57,709 bases of DNA from the NCBI RefSeq assembly GCF_013214175.1, contig NZ_JABSPA010000001.1:550810-608518 (forward strand). Reading direction: 5' to 3'. Origin of the DNA: Colwellia sp. (lineage in GTDB: Bacteria > Pseudomonadota > Gammaproteobacteria > Enterobacterales > Alteromonadaceae). Shown here piece after piece: positions 17,327 to 26,726 of the stretch. The notes beneath the pieces are model-generated. The model saw nothing but the letters and a program-made list of their open reading frames with translations, was not told the DNA's origin and did not search any database. Positions within the stretch are counted from its first letter, which is position 1. Each line of letters opens with the position of its first letter. The position numbers and the translations under genes are program-made.

Positions 17327-17362
17327 AAATTTGCAATTTAACAGACGTTATTTGCAATTTGC
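17327..17362. promoter_or_regulatory. Two TTTGCAATTT elements between divergent regulator genes
   Basis: ATTTGCAATTT occurs at 17329-17339 and again at 17350-17360, with the cores 21 bases apart, about two helical turns. The same core appears before alg44 (two copies, 19 apart) and once between algD and the SLOG gene. This spacing fits cooperative binding by a dimeric regulator, perhaps the adjacent NtrC-type protein controlling its own gene. Confidence 0.5.
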
Positions 17363-17474
17363 GTCTTTTTTTAACATAGTTAAACTATTGTGATCATTAA
17401 TAAAGCTTTTTATTAAAGCCGTTATAAATAAGTGACCTACTTGGAAACAATGTGGGCTTGCTAGGGAAGAATAA

Positions 17475-18761
17475 ATGGACAAGCCTTCATTACTAATACT
17501 TGATGATGAAAAGGAAGTACTTAACGCGCTAAATAGAGTGTTACGTAAACATTTTCAATTGTATTTGTTTTCAGATGCTAATGAAGCCATTGGCTTTTAC
17601 CAAGATAATCCTAATATTCCGCTGATCCTCACTGATATGAGAATGCCAGTAATGGATGGGGCAACCTTTTTAGGGAAAATCATTGACATTAATCCGCACT
17701 GTAAACGTTTCTTGTTAACGGGTCATGCCGATATTAACTTAACGGTGACAGCGGTAAATGAAGGGAAAATCTGTCATTATTTTTCAAAGCCATGGGATAA
17801 TGGGGAACTAATTGCTGAGCTAACCAGTGCTTATCAGCTGTACCTTAATGAAAGAAAAACTAAGCAATTATTAAAAATAAATTTGGCTAAAAATGCTGAA
17901 TTGTCTCTTATTAACAGCTCACTTGAATTAGAAACCAATAAAAGCCAAAAAAAATTGCAGCTGATCTCTGCCCGGGAAGCCAATGGTTTTGTTCGGCTTA
18001 AAAAGACTTTCTCAACCTTTATTGATATTTATGCAGAAACAATTTGTTTGCATAATCAGGATGTTACTCGTCATAATTTTCGTGTTGCCGCCCATGCTAG
18101 GTTAATCGCCGAACGTCAAACTTGCGATAAACTCACCACGTTTCAAATTTATATTGCCGGCTTGTTGTATGAAACGGGTAAATTAGCACTTAAACAAAAC
18201 TTACTGACAAAACCAATTGAGACCATGTCGCAACATGAAAAAAGTCTTTACAGTGGCTTTTATCAAAAAAGTTTTGATCTACTTAATAAAGTCGATGAAC
18301 TGTCATTTGTTGCTGAAATCATCAAGCATATTCCGGCAAACTATAACGGTAGTACCGCACCTGACCATTTAAGCGCAGAAGAGATTCCCCTAGGCTCGCG
18401 TATTATTGCCATTGTTTCAATGTATGATAATTTAGTGAATGGTCGGCAGTCACAAGCTAAAACGTCGACTGCACTGGCTAAACATCATATTAAAGAATTA
18501 GCTAAGACCATGTTTGATTCGAGTTTAGTCAATCACTATTTAACCATACTTGATGAATATCCAAACTCAACTGAAGGCCAAGTAGATTACTTATTAAATA
18601 GTAGCGATTTACGAGAGGGCATGGTGCTAACCAGAGATATTGTCAATATAGATAAGAACCCTATGTTAACTAAAGGCACAGAGATAGAACAGCATCATAT
18701 TGATAAACTAATTAAAATTGAAAAAGAGCAAGGTGAATATTTTCTTATTTATGCGCGTTAA
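17475..18761 (+). CDS. Response regulator with a degenerate HD-GYP domain
   Basis: An N-terminal receiver (LLILDDEKE, Asp in LTDMRMPVMDG, Lys in FSKPW) is joined by a short coiled coil to an HD-GYP-like domain. The region RHNFRVAAHA keeps the first His, but the HD pair is replaced by Tyr232-Glu233 in LLYETGKL, and the HHE/GYP segment reads KHIPANYNGSTAPDHL. Later parts such as EEIPLGSRIIAIVSMYDNL are well kept. The protein therefore cannot bind metals normally and is unlikely to hydrolyse c-di-GMP. It may be a c-di-GMP sensor or an interaction partner. Its place next to the Alg44-containing locus makes a role in polymer control plausible. Confidence 0.85.
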   Translation: MDKPSLLILDDEKEVLNALNRVLRKHFQLYLFSDANEAIGFYQDNPNIPLILTDMRMPVMDGATFLGKIIDINPHCKRFLLTGHADINLTVTAVNEGKICHYFSKPWDNGELIAELTSAYQLYLNERKTKQLLKINLAKNAELSLINSSLELETNKSQKKLQLISAREANGFVRLKKTFSTFIDIYAETICLHNQDVTRHNFRVAAHARLIAERQTCDKLTTFQIYIAGLLYETGKLALKQNLLTKPIETMSQHEKSLYSGFYQKSFDLLNKVDELSFVAEIIKHIPANYNGSTAPDHLSAEEIPLGSRIIAIVSMYDNLVNGRQSQAKTSTALAKHHIKELAKTMFDSSLVNHYLTILDEYPNSTEGQVDYLLNSSDLREGMVLTRDIVNIDKNPMLTKGTEIEQHHIDKLIKIEKEQGEYFLIYAR

Positions 18762-18766
18762 TTTAT

Positions 18767-18798
18767 ACGACTAGCTTTATAAGCTAGTCGTTATTCTA
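18767..18798 (+). terminator. Intrinsic terminator after the degenerate HD-GYP gene
   Basis: ACGACTAGCTT (18767-18777) pairs perfectly with AAGCTAGTCGT (18781-18791) across a three-base loop, followed by TTATTCT. It stands six bases past the stop codon. Confidence 0.85.
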
Positions 18799-19140
18799 TT
18801 GATATAGGCAACTTTCCAGCGTTATAAATTTCCTTTTGTCGTTGTATTGCAAACAACCAGATTAATGTAACAGTACATTTTTCCGTAGCAAGGCTATTAC
18901 TTTTTCAATTATTAAAAAAGTTTAATGCCAGTTCGTTGACTTTTTTATCAGCAGTGTAAACTTAGCTACTATCTAGTTTATTAAGTATATCAAGTGCTTA
19001 ATACCACAGATTGTTCCGATATTATAATTACCTATCCCTAAGTGTTTCTTTGAGTTTACGTTTTCCTATATTTTCAGTAAATTTACACACCCTTAATCTA
19101 AATGAGAATCTTTCAAGTTATGACTTTGCATGGTAAATTT
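18799..19140. other. AT-rich intergenic stretch without recognised features
   Basis: There is no coding sequence of interest here. A TTGACT at about 18937 could be a -35 box but no good -10 element follows at the right distance. It separates the polymer locus from the chemoreceptor. Confidence 0.4.
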
Positions 19141-19178
19141 GTGAAGGCTCCATGACAGCGCTGTCATGGAGCTTTCAC
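19141..19178. repeat. 38-bp near-perfect palindrome upstream of the chemoreceptor gene
   Basis: The sequence reads GTGAAGGCTCCATGACAGC and then its inverse GCTGTCATGGAGCTTTCAC with no loop and a single G/T exception among 19 pairs. It ends 76 bases before the start codon. No U-tract follows, so it is not a typical terminator. It may be an operator (inner core TGACAGCGCTGTCA) or a hairpin in the leader. Confidence 0.85.
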
Positions 19179-19254
19179 ATTCGAAAAGGTAAATTTAATT
19201 TTTCGTATCAATAATCATTCCTAAAGAATTAATAAGCGGAACAAGAGAGAATTA

Positions 19255-20886
19255 ATGAAGTCACTTTTAGCTAAGCTAACGGTTAAGTATAAATTGTTAC
19301 TGTTAACGGTTTTAACATCAATAAGTTTAATTGCGGTTATTCTTGTATCGATACAAACATTAAAGTTTAATTTGCTAGAAGACCGGCATTTACAAACTCA
19401 ACATTTAACTGAAGTTGCAACGGATACAGTTAGGTATTTTTATTCGCAGTTTGAACAAGGTAATTTCACCGAAAAAGAAGCTAAGCAACATGCATTATCG
19501 GCACTAAGCAGTATGCATTACAATAAAGAGGAGTATTTCTGGGTTAATAGCATTAATTACATAATGTTATCGCATCCTAAAAAAACTCTAGTAGGGCAAA
19601 ATATTGAGAATATTAGTGATCCTAATGGTGTGTATGTATTTGTTGAAATGATGCGAGTAATTAATGCACAAGGGCAAGGGGGAGTAGATTATCAATGGTA
19701 TAAAAAGGGCGTTGCAAAGCCTGTTGATAAAGCATCATATGTGAAGTTATTTCAGCCATGGGGCTGGGTAATAGGGACGGGGATATATTTAGATGATGTT
19801 GATGAAATTTTTTGGCAGAATGCCGAAACACTGCTTTTAACCGCCGGACTATTTTTACTCTTGGCTACTTGGTTATCTCATCAAATAAGTGCAAATATCT
19901 ATAAACCTTTACATAAAATGAGGGAGTTGATGGTTAAAGTAAATTCCAACAACGACTTAACTATAGAGTTAAAAGCTCAAGGTAGTGATGAGTTGGGTGA
20001 TATTGCTCGAGCTTTCAATAAAATGATTACTGACTTTAGGCATGTCTTAATTAATATCTCAAATTCATCGGGTAGTTTAGCTGCACAAGCTGAAGAGTTA
20101 TCTGCAGTTACTGAGCAAATCAATCAAGGAATGAAAATACAAAGTGATAATGTCAAAGTAGCTGACATTGCTGCTAATGAAATGGTTGTCGCTATCAAAG
20201 AGGTCGCAGAAAATACTCACACAACGCTTGAAGCAACACATGCTGCTACGGCAGAAACAAATGATTGTGTCAGTATTTTAAACGAAAACATAGCTTCAGT
20301 TAATGATCTTAGTGGTAGGGTTGAACACTCTGCTAGCCAAATAATGGAACTTAAAAATGCCAGTAAAAATATTGGGGAAATTGTATCGACCATTCAAGCA
20401 ATCGCCGAACAAACCAACCTACTAGCTTTAAATGCCGCCATTGAAGCAGCCAGAGCCGGTGAGCAAGGTAGAGGTTTTGCAGTTGTTGCAGATGAGGTGA
20501 GAACATTAGCAAGCCGTACTCAAGACTCTACTGGTAATATTACATCCGTCATTGAGTTGTTACAGCAAGGTATTGAAGAAGCGGTGCATAACATGGCTCA
20601 GTGTCAGAAGCAGGCGCAATCTAGTGTTGCTTTAGCGCAGCAAGCAGGCGGTTTAGTTAGTAATATGCAAAAAGCAATGTTAGAAGTTACTGACTTAAAT
20701 AATGTTATAAGTACGGCAACAGAAGAGCAACATGCAACAACGGAGCAAGTTAAAGAAATCATTCATCAAATTAATGATATGACAGAGCAAACAACCGATA
20801 GCGCAGCCCATACGGCACAGGCGAGTGAAAATTTAGCTATCTTTGCTACAGAGTTAAATGAATTAGTTGCTAGTTTCAAGGTTTAG
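19255..20886 (+). CDS. Methyl-accepting chemotaxis protein with a single Cache domain
   Basis: This 543-residue chemoreceptor has a first membrane helix near residues 13-33 and a periplasmic single-Cache sensor containing [15 protein letters not shown] and [16 protein letters not shown] second helix (about 195-212), HAMP and the signalling hairpin follow. The hairpin tip [20 protein letters not shown], which contacts CheA and CheW, is intact. The YFWV...HP pattern belongs to the sCache_2 type, often sensing small organic acids or amines; the ligand here is unknown. It has no CheR-binding pentapeptide at the C-terminus (ends ASFKV). It is a single-gene unit. Confidence 0.93.
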   Translation: MKSLLAKLTVKYKLLLLTVLTSISLIAVILVSIQTLKFNLLEDRHLQTQHLTEVATDTVRYFYSQFEQGNFTEKEAKQHALSALSSMHYNKEEYFWVNSINYIMLSHPKKTLVGQNIENISDPNGVYVFVEMMRVINAQGQGGVDYQWYKKGVAKPVDKASYVKLFQPWGWVIGTGIYLDDVDEIFWQNAETLLLTAGLFLLLATWLSHQISANIYKPLHKMRELMVKVNSNNDLTIELKAQGSDELGDIARAFNKMITDFRHVLINISNSSGSLAAQAEELSAVTEQINQGMKIQSDNVKVADIAANEMVVAIKEVAENTHTTLEATHAATAETNDCVSILNENIASVNDLSGRVEHSASQIMELKNASKNIGEIVSTIQAIAEQTNLLALNAAIEAARAGEQGRGFAVVADEVRTLASRTQDSTGNITSVIELLQQGIEEAVHNMAQCQKQAQSSVALAQQAGGLVSNMQKAMLEVTDLNNVISTATEEQHATTEQVKEIIHQINDMTEQTTDSAAHTAQASENLAIFATELNELVASFKV

Positions 20887-21074
20887 TTTTTAACCTTTAC
20901 ATCTCAGGCTTACATGTGAGCTAAGGCGATGGAGTGCCTTCATAATAGATACTGAACATTATCTATACACCTAACATTGATAATTTCTCGAAGTAATATC
21001 AAAATATGAAATATTGGCTGTAATTTAATCGGCAATATACTCTTATCTAACGCTATTCTCCCCCGTAAACACTT

Positions 21075-21082
21075 GCTATAAT
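21075..21082 (+). promoter_or_regulatory. Extended -10 promoter of glnS
   Basis: TGCTATAAT fits the extended -10 form TGnTATAAT, with TATAAT at 21077-21082. No good -35 is visible, which extended -10 promoters tolerate. The predicted leader is about 95 bases. Confidence 0.6.
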
Positions 21083-21126
21083 GCGGCTATCTTTGTGCTA
21101 AAAACGCACTTTATACCAAGCTTTAT

Positions 21127-21158
21127 AACAAGCGGATTGATAAGCTAATCCGTTTGTT
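21127..21158 (+). promoter_or_regulatory. Hairpin in the glnS leader
   Basis: AACAAGCGGATT (21127-21138) pairs with AATCCGTTTGTT (21147-21158) through 12 positions with one G-T wobble and an 8-base loop. TTAGG follows. It could be a weak terminator or attenuator within the 5' leader, or simply a stabilising structure. Confidence 0.55.
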
Positions 21159-21185
21159 TTAGGTTATTTTCAGAGGTTTATTTTC

Positions 21186-22856
21186 ATGTCGGATGCCGAA
21201 AACCGCCCAACAAATTTTATTCGTAATATCATTGATGCCGATTTGGATAGTGGTAAACACACCAGTGTGCAAACACGTTTTCCACCTGAGCCAAACGGCT
21301 TTCTACATATTGGTCATGCAAAGGCTATTTGTTTGAGTTTTGGTATTGCCCAAGATTATAATGGTAAATGTAATTTACGTTTTGATGATACCAACCCTGA
21401 AAAAGAAGATATTGATTACGTACATGCTATTCAAAAAGATGTGCAGTGGTTAGGTTTTGAGTGGGCAGGGGAGGTTCGTTATTCCTCGAATTACTTTGAC
21501 CAGTTACATGACTTTGCCGTTGAACTGATTGAAAAAGGCTTAGCCTATGTTTGTTTGTTAAATGCGGAAGAAACGCGTGAATATCGTGGCACTTTGAATA
21601 AGCCGGGTAAAAATAGTCCTTACCGTGATACCTCTATCGAAGAAAATTTAGCCTTATTTGCTAAGATGAAAAATGGCGAATTTGAAGAGGGCGTTTGTGC
21701 CTTGCGTGCGAAAATAGACATGAGTTCAAGCTTTATGTGTATGCGCGACCCTATTATTTACCGTGTACGTTTTGTTCATCATCATCAAACGGGAGATAAG
21801 TGGTGCATTTACCCTATGTATGACTTTACTCACTGTTTATCGGACGCGATAGAAGGCATTACCCATTCTATTTGTACGTTAGAGTTCCAAGATAACCGCC
21901 GTTTATACGACTGGGTTATTGAAAACGTATCTGTACCGTCTACGCCACATCAATACGAGTTTTCTCGCTTAAACCTTGAATACACTTTGATGAGCAAGCG
22001 TAAGTTGAATACTTTAGTCGAAGAAAATTTAGTTGATAGCTGGGACGATCCACGTATGCCTACTATTGCAGGGTTTCGTCGCCGTGGTTATACCCCTGCA
22101 TCAATACGAGAGTTCACTAAGCGCATCGGTGTTACTAAAATGGAAAACACCATTGAGATGAGCGTGCTAGAAGCATGTATCCGTGAAGATTTAAACGATA
22201 ATGCGCCACGTGCTATGGCTGTTTTAGATCCTATTAAATTAGTGATTGAGAACTATCCGGAAGATAAACATGAAGATCTTGTTGTTAAGAATCACCCAAG
22301 TGATGAAGCGCACGGCACACGTATTGTGCCATTTTCTAAAGAGCTTTATATCGAAGCGGAAGACTTTAGAGAAGAAGCCAACAAGAAATATAAACGTTTA
22401 GTTATTGATAAAGCTGTTCGTTTACGCGGCGCCTATGTTGTTACTGCTACACGCTGTGATAAAGATGAACAAGGTAATGTCACTACGGTTTACTGTACTT
22501 ACAATGAAGATACTTTAGGTAAAAACCCAACGGATGGTACTAAACCTAAAGGTGTTATTCACTGGGTTGATGCCGATAAATCACTGGACGCAACAGTACG
22601 CTTATATGACAGATTATTTACTGTGCCAAACCCTGCTGCAGAAGATGACTTCCATAAGGTGATTAATCCTGAGTCTTTAGTTGAGATCACCGGCGTAAAA
22701 GTTGAGCCTTCATTAGCCGATGCTAAAGCGGAAAGTGCTTACCAGTTTGAACGACAAGGGTATTTCTGTCTAGATAATGACATTAAAGAGTCTGGCGCAT
22801 TAATCTTTAACCGTACGGTTGGTTTGCGAGATACTTGGGCTAAAGTTAGTAAATAG
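21186..22856 (+). CDS. glnS: Glutaminyl-tRNA synthetase
   Basis: This cytoplasmic class I synthetase charges tRNA-Gln with glutamine. The HIGH motif is in [15 protein letters not shown] (about residues 33-47) and the KMSKS-like motif is LMSKRKL. The catalytic region includes FDDTNPEKE, and the C-terminal beta-barrel anticodon-binding domain is complete. Its 556 residues match Escherichia coli GlnS (about 554). The features distinguish it from GltX, which has a helical anticodon domain. The gene stands alone with its own promoter and a strong terminator. Confidence 0.97.
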   Translation: MSDAENRPTNFIRNIIDADLDSGKHTSVQTRFPPEPNGFLHIGHAKAICLSFGIAQDYNGKCNLRFDDTNPEKEDIDYVHAIQKDVQWLGFEWAGEVRYSSNYFDQLHDFAVELIEKGLAYVCLLNAEETREYRGTLNKPGKNSPYRDTSIEENLALFAKMKNGEFEEGVCALRAKIDMSSSFMCMRDPIIYRVRFVHHHQTGDKWCIYPMYDFTHCLSDAIEGITHSICTLEFQDNRRLYDWVIENVSVPSTPHQYEFSRLNLEYTLMSKRKLNTLVEENLVDSWDDPRMPTIAGFRRRGYTPASIREFTKRIGVTKMENTIEMSVLEACIREDLNDNAPRAMAVLDPIKLVIENYPEDKHEDLVVKNHPSDEAHGTRIVPFSKELYIEAEDFREEANKKYKRLVIDKAVRLRGAYVVTATRCDKDEQGNVTTVYCTYNEDTLGKNPTDGTKPKGVIHWVDADKSLDATVRLYDRLFTVPNPAAEDDFHKVINPESLVEITGVKVEPSLADAKAESAYQFERQGYFCLDNDIKESGALIFNRTVGLRDTWAKVSK

Positions 22857-22945
22857 TCTATAACTCAGTAAGTTTAGGTGCAGTATTTTCTGAGCTGTAC
22901 GCTGTACTTAGTTTAGCCATAAAGAACTGTGCCTTTTATGAATGA

Positions 22946-22988
22946 AGCCAGGAGTAAGTTATTTAAACTTACTACTGGCTTTTTTTTT
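22946..22988 (+). terminator. Intrinsic terminator of glnS
   Basis: GCCAGGAGTAAGTT and AACTTACTACTGGC form a 14-position stem with one G/A mismatch, followed by eight or more T. It stands about 90 bases past the glnS stop. Confidence 0.93.
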
Positions 22989-23043
22989 GTTAAATCTGTT
23001 AACCTTATATAATAAAATGTAATCCATTAACTAGGTATATTTA

Positions 23044-25191
23044 ATGAATAAACAGTTAGTTGCCATAGTAATAGCCAGTGTTTTATTGCTATTTACCTTA
23101 GCCGGCTGTCAAGAGCCGCCTTCAGCAGAAGAAAGTGCTAAGGCTGCGCTAAGTAAGCAGGATAGCTCGAACGTTAACAAAGCTGAGTTGTGGTTGGCGG
23201 CTAAAAAAATTGTTGAGAAAAGAACTACCGGGAGAACATGGGCTGAAATAAAAGCCTCAGGCTACATTAATGCGGTAAAACTTGATTGGCAGTTAGAGTC
23301 AGCATTACCTCGTGCAGGCTCGACCAGTGCTTATCACTCTACCTTATTACAAAGCTTTGCCGATGAGCGCGGCTTAAAAATTAACTGGCTGCGAGTCAGT
23401 AACTTAGCCAACATGTTTAGCAAGCTATTGGCTTTTGACGTTGATATTATTCCAAGGCATTTAACCATAACTGTAAACCGCCTAGAAAAAGTGAGTTTTT
23501 CCTATCCATTGCTGCGTGATAGAGAAGTCGTTATTGCTAAAGCGGGTAAACATACTTTTAATAGCCAAGACGATATCACTATTTCGTTACCGGTCGGCTC
23601 AGCCTATATCGACAGTGTTAGTAAACAGTTTCCCCATTGGCAGGTTAATATTATTGAAGAGCGAGTTAGTTCACAAGAAATGGCTGACACCATTACTGAT
23701 GGCTCCGCGAAATATACCATTATTGATGGTTTTGCTTTCGAAACATTAAAACAATATCGTGATGATATTCAAAGCGTATTTACTTTACCTAAAGCAATCA
23801 ACCTTGCTTGGGCGGTTAATAAAGGTAATGATAATTTCCTCCATGAGCTTAATGAGTTCATTTCGGTGCACCATGTTATGCAGGTGGTTGAGCCAGAACG
23901 TAAAATTGACTTTAAACAGTTAAGAAAAGATAAACTTCCGCTGCGGGTTATCACGCGAAATAGCCCGGAAACTTATTTTTTATGGCGTGGCGAGTTACTC
24001 GGTTTTGAATATGAATTGATGCGCAAGTTTGCTGATATCAACAAGGTGAAGTTAGTTATTGTTGTTGCTGATAGCTACGCAGAAATGCTGACATTATTAG
24101 CCGAGGGTAAAGGCGATATAATTGCCGCAGGCCTGTCTCGAACTAAAGAACGAACAAAACAAATAGCTAAAGCAAAGTTAGCGACCAGTCTTCGTTATAA
24201 CCGGGTAAAAGAACAATTAGTTGCTCACCAAGATAGTCTTCCTATCAACGAACTAGCCGACCTTAAAGGTCGTACTATTACCATTAGGCAGAGCAGTAGT
24301 TTTTGGACAACGGCACAAATGTTAGCGAAGGATTTTGGCGCTAATATCGTCATAGCCAAAGAAGATATTGCCACCGAGATATTAATTAGTCAGGTGGCGG
24401 ATAAAGAAATTGATTTAACCATTGCTGATAGTAATTTAATCGCTATTGAGAGTAGCTTTCGTACGGAAATTATTACCCCATTAACGTTTAAAGAAGATGT
24501 GCCTTATGCCTATTTGGTTAGGCAAGGTAATCCGCAATTACTCGCTTACTTAAATGAGTTTATTAGAAAGTACTACCGCGGTACTTTTTATAATGTTGTT
24601 AAAAATAAATATTTCTACAATGAGAAATCACGGATAAGTCATAAAAAGCACCGTTTAGTTTCGGGTTCAACCTTGTCACCCTATGACGATATTGTCCGCA
24701 CTTATGTACAACCCTATAATTTTGATTGGCGTCTGATTGTCTCGCAAATGTATCAAGAAAGTCGCTTTGACCCACTAGCCAGTAATGCCACAGGCGCTTT
24801 TGGCTTAATGCAAATGCTGCCTCGCACAGCCGCAGAGCTTGGTGTGGTAGATTTAAAAGATCCAGAGCAAGCCATTGCTTCAGGGGTACAGTATCTAGAC
24901 TGGACACGGGACCGATTCTCTAAGGATTTGCCAGTACAGGAGCAAATGTTTTTCTCCTTAGCCTCTTATAATGCCGGTTATGGTCACGTGAAAGATGCAC
25001 AGCGCTTAGCAAGGCAGCTAGGTTTAAGAAGTGATCGTTGGTTTAACAATGTCGAAAAAGCCATGTTACTACTGCAGCGCCGTCAGTATTATCAAAAGGC
25101 GCGGTATGGCTATGTTAGAGGCCGAGAGCCGGTAAATTACGTGCGTGATATTCACCAACGTTATTTAAGCTATATTCGTATTTCTGGCTAG
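23044..25191 (+). CDS. MltF-like lytic murein transglycosylase with two solute-binding domains
   Basis: This lipoprotein cleaves peptidoglycan glycosidic bonds from the periplasm. The lipobox LAGC is at residues 19-22. Two SBP_bac_3-like domains follow (about 80-290 and 295-515), then an SLT domain with catalytic Glu572 (MYQESRFDP), ATGAFGLMQMLPRTA and ASYNAGYGHV. MltF of Escherichia coli has about 518 residues and one binding domain, so this 715-residue form has an extra one. In MltF the binding domain senses muropeptide products and controls the catalytic domain. Here two ligand sites, or one degenerate copy, are possible. The name mltF is applied by domain type, not by orthology. Confidence 0.87.
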   Translation: MNKQLVAIVIASVLLLFTLAGCQEPPSAEESAKAALSKQDSSNVNKAELWLAAKKIVEKRTTGRTWAEIKASGYINAVKLDWQLESALPRAGSTSAYHSTLLQSFADERGLKINWLRVSNLANMFSKLLAFDVDIIPRHLTITVNRLEKVSFSYPLLRDREVVIAKAGKHTFNSQDDITISLPVGSAYIDSVSKQFPHWQVNIIEERVSSQEMADTITDGSAKYTIIDGFAFETLKQYRDDIQSVFTLPKAINLAWAVNKGNDNFLHELNEFISVHHVMQVVEPERKIDFKQLRKDKLPLRVITRNSPETYFLWRGELLGFEYELMRKFADINKVKLVIVVADSYAEMLTLLAEGKGDIIAAGLSRTKERTKQIAKAKLATSLRYNRVKEQLVAHQDSLPINELADLKGRTITIRQSSSFWTTAQMLAKDFGANIVIAKEDIATEILISQVADKEIDLTIADSNLIAIESSFRTEIITPLTFKEDVPYAYLVRQGNPQLLAYLNEFIRKYYRGTFYNVVKNKYFYNEKSRISHKKHRLVSGSTLSPYDDIVRTYVQPYNFDWRLIVSQMYQESRFDPLASNATGAFGLMQMLPRTAAELGVVDLKDPEQAIASGVQYLDWTRDRFSKDLPVQEQMFFSLASYNAGYGHVKDAQRLARQLGLRSDRWFNNVEKAMLLLQRRQYYQKARYGYVRGREPVNYVRDIHQRYLSYIRISG

Positions 25192-25235
25192 TGGTTAGAA
25201 ATGTTTAATATAACCTTGTTTAATTTTTAAGGCAT

Positions 25236-26051
25236 ATGAAATACTCCTTATTGATATTTTTACTCATATTTACGGCTTTACCGACATTGGCTGATGAAGC
25301 CGAGCCGGTACACTATGCTTATGCCAATTACTTAGGCAGTGGTATTTATCGAACCACTGGACAGAATGCTAGTTTAATTAGCATCCCGTTTTCTTATAAC
25401 TTTGACGATGAGGGTAAAACAACTTATGGTTTACGTTTGCCTGTTTCGGTTGGTTTTTTTGACTTTGATTTACCGGATTTAGAATTACCTGACGAAGTTG
25501 GCACCATTACCTTTACTCCTGGGATTGCGGTTAATCATCAATATACAGAAAATTGGCTGTTCGAAAGTTATTTTGATGCCGGTTATGGCCGAAACCTTAC
25601 TACCAATAGAGGAGTTAAGATAAGTTCAGCAGGTTTTTCTGCACTTTATCACTTTGGTTCGCCAGATTATGACTCTATTTGGGCTAATAGAATTTATTAT
25701 GCGCGTTATGACGGTAATGGTTACGATGCTAAAGACGCATATGCGGCAGTACACTTGGGCATAGATACCGGCTTACCCTTACAGTACACGATATTAGGTT
25801 ATCAATTTCAACCCAGAGTTTTTGCCACAGTCTTTTGGTACTTTACTGAAGTTAATTTTATATCGCCGCGTACTAACAGCGCTGATGAAGACAACAATGT
25901 CACCCTAACTAACAGTTTAGAATTTGGTTTTACCTTGAAATTTTCCGAAACCATAGGTTATTCTTGGGCGGGGATTGATAGACTTGGGCTCAGTTATCGT
26001 TACAGTAAAAACTTCAGCGCCTTCCGGCTGTTATTTAGTTTCCCTATATAG
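25236..26051 (+). CDS. Outer-membrane beta-barrel protein, unknown function
   Basis: The 271-residue product has a signal peptide cleaved near TLADEAEP. The remainder alternates hydrophobic and polar residues with many aromatic residues, as in outer-membrane strands, and ends in SFRLL..FPI-like residues. No known family was recognised. It follows the MltF-like gene by 44 bases and may be co-transcribed, but a functional link is not evident. A small porin or structural barrel is the broad expectation. Confidence 0.6.
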   Translation: MKYSLLIFLLIFTALPTLADEAEPVHYAYANYLGSGIYRTTGQNASLISIPFSYNFDDEGKTTYGLRLPVSVGFFDFDLPDLELPDEVGTITFTPGIAVNHQYTENWLFESYFDAGYGRNLTTNRGVKISSAGFSALYHFGSPDYDSIWANRIYYARYDGNGYDAKDAYAAVHLGIDTGLPLQYTILGYQFQPRVFATVFWYFTEVNFISPRTNSADEDNNVTLTNSLEFGFTLKFSETIGYSWAGIDRLGLSYRYSKNFSAFRLLFSFPI

Positions 26052-26183
26052 TTTTCTTATATAACGTTTTTGTTTACCAAACTAGCGGCACAAACATTTT
26101 AAATACCCCCAGGACTCTGACACTGTGCGAATGCTATTAAAGCTAACGGTATTTAAGGTAACAGTATTAAAGTTAATGACATT

Positions 26184-26207
26184 AAAAAAGAGGCTTTATC
26201 GCCTCTT
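26184..26207 (-). terminator. Intrinsic terminator of ilvIH (shared with the converging gene)
   Basis: AAGAGGC (26188-26194) and GCCTCTT (26201-26207) pair around a 6-base loop. On the minus strand, TTTTTT follows the stem, so it serves ilvH. The plus-strand side has only TCTCTTG. Confidence 0.8.
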
Positions 26208-26228
26208 CTCTTGTTTGATATTTATTGA

Positions 26229-26726
26229 CTAAACTCGTAGTGCTTTATCACCACGAGCCATACCGACACAACCGGAACGCGCTGTCTCAATAATTTCGGT
26301 TTCATTTTGCAGGGCATCAATAAAAGCATTGAGCTTTTCAGCATTACCGGTAAGTTGTACCGTATAAACTTGCTTGCCAATATCAATTATATTACCGCGA
26401 AATATTTCCGTTATCCGTGTTACTTCAGTGCGAGTCTTATCGTTCATGGCACCGACTTTCACTAGCAGTAATTCACGTTCAATATGTTTTCTATCGGTAA
26501 TGTCAGTGATTTTAATAACATCAATAAGCTTATTTACTTGTTTAACAATTTGCTCTAATACTTTGTCATCGCCCTTAGTGGCAATGGTCATACGAGACAA
26601 ACTGTTATCATCGGTTGGTGCTACGGTTAAGCTTTCAATATTAAAAGCACGTTGAGAGAATAATCCAACGATACGCGATAATGAGCCTGGTTCATTTTCC
26701 ATCAATATAGCTAAAATTCTACGCAT
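26229..26726 (-). CDS. ilvH: Acetolactate synthase small (regulatory) subunit
   Basis: The regulatory subunit binds valine through its N-terminal ACT domain and activates the catalytic subunit. The sequence starts [26 protein letters not shown], typical of IlvH/IlvN, and continues through the second domain (ELLLVKV...RTEVTRITEIFRGNIIDIG). Its 165 residues match the family. The start overlaps the ilvI stop by one base (TAATG), so the two are translationally coupled. Confidence 0.97.
   Translation of the reverse strand: MRRILAILMENEPGSLSRIVGLFSQRAFNIESLTVAPTDDNSLSRMTIATKGDDKVLEQIVKQVNKLIDVIKITDITDRKHIERELLLVKVGAMNDKTRTEVTRITEIFRGNIIDIGKQVYTVQLTGNAEKLNAFIDALQNETEIIETARSGCVGMARGDKALRV

Noticed and set aside
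17286..17357. A 24-residue TTG-initiated N-terminal extension of the sigma-54 regulator
   Set aside because: It has no ribosome-binding site, does not resemble receiver domains, and overlaps the TTTGCAATTT elements.
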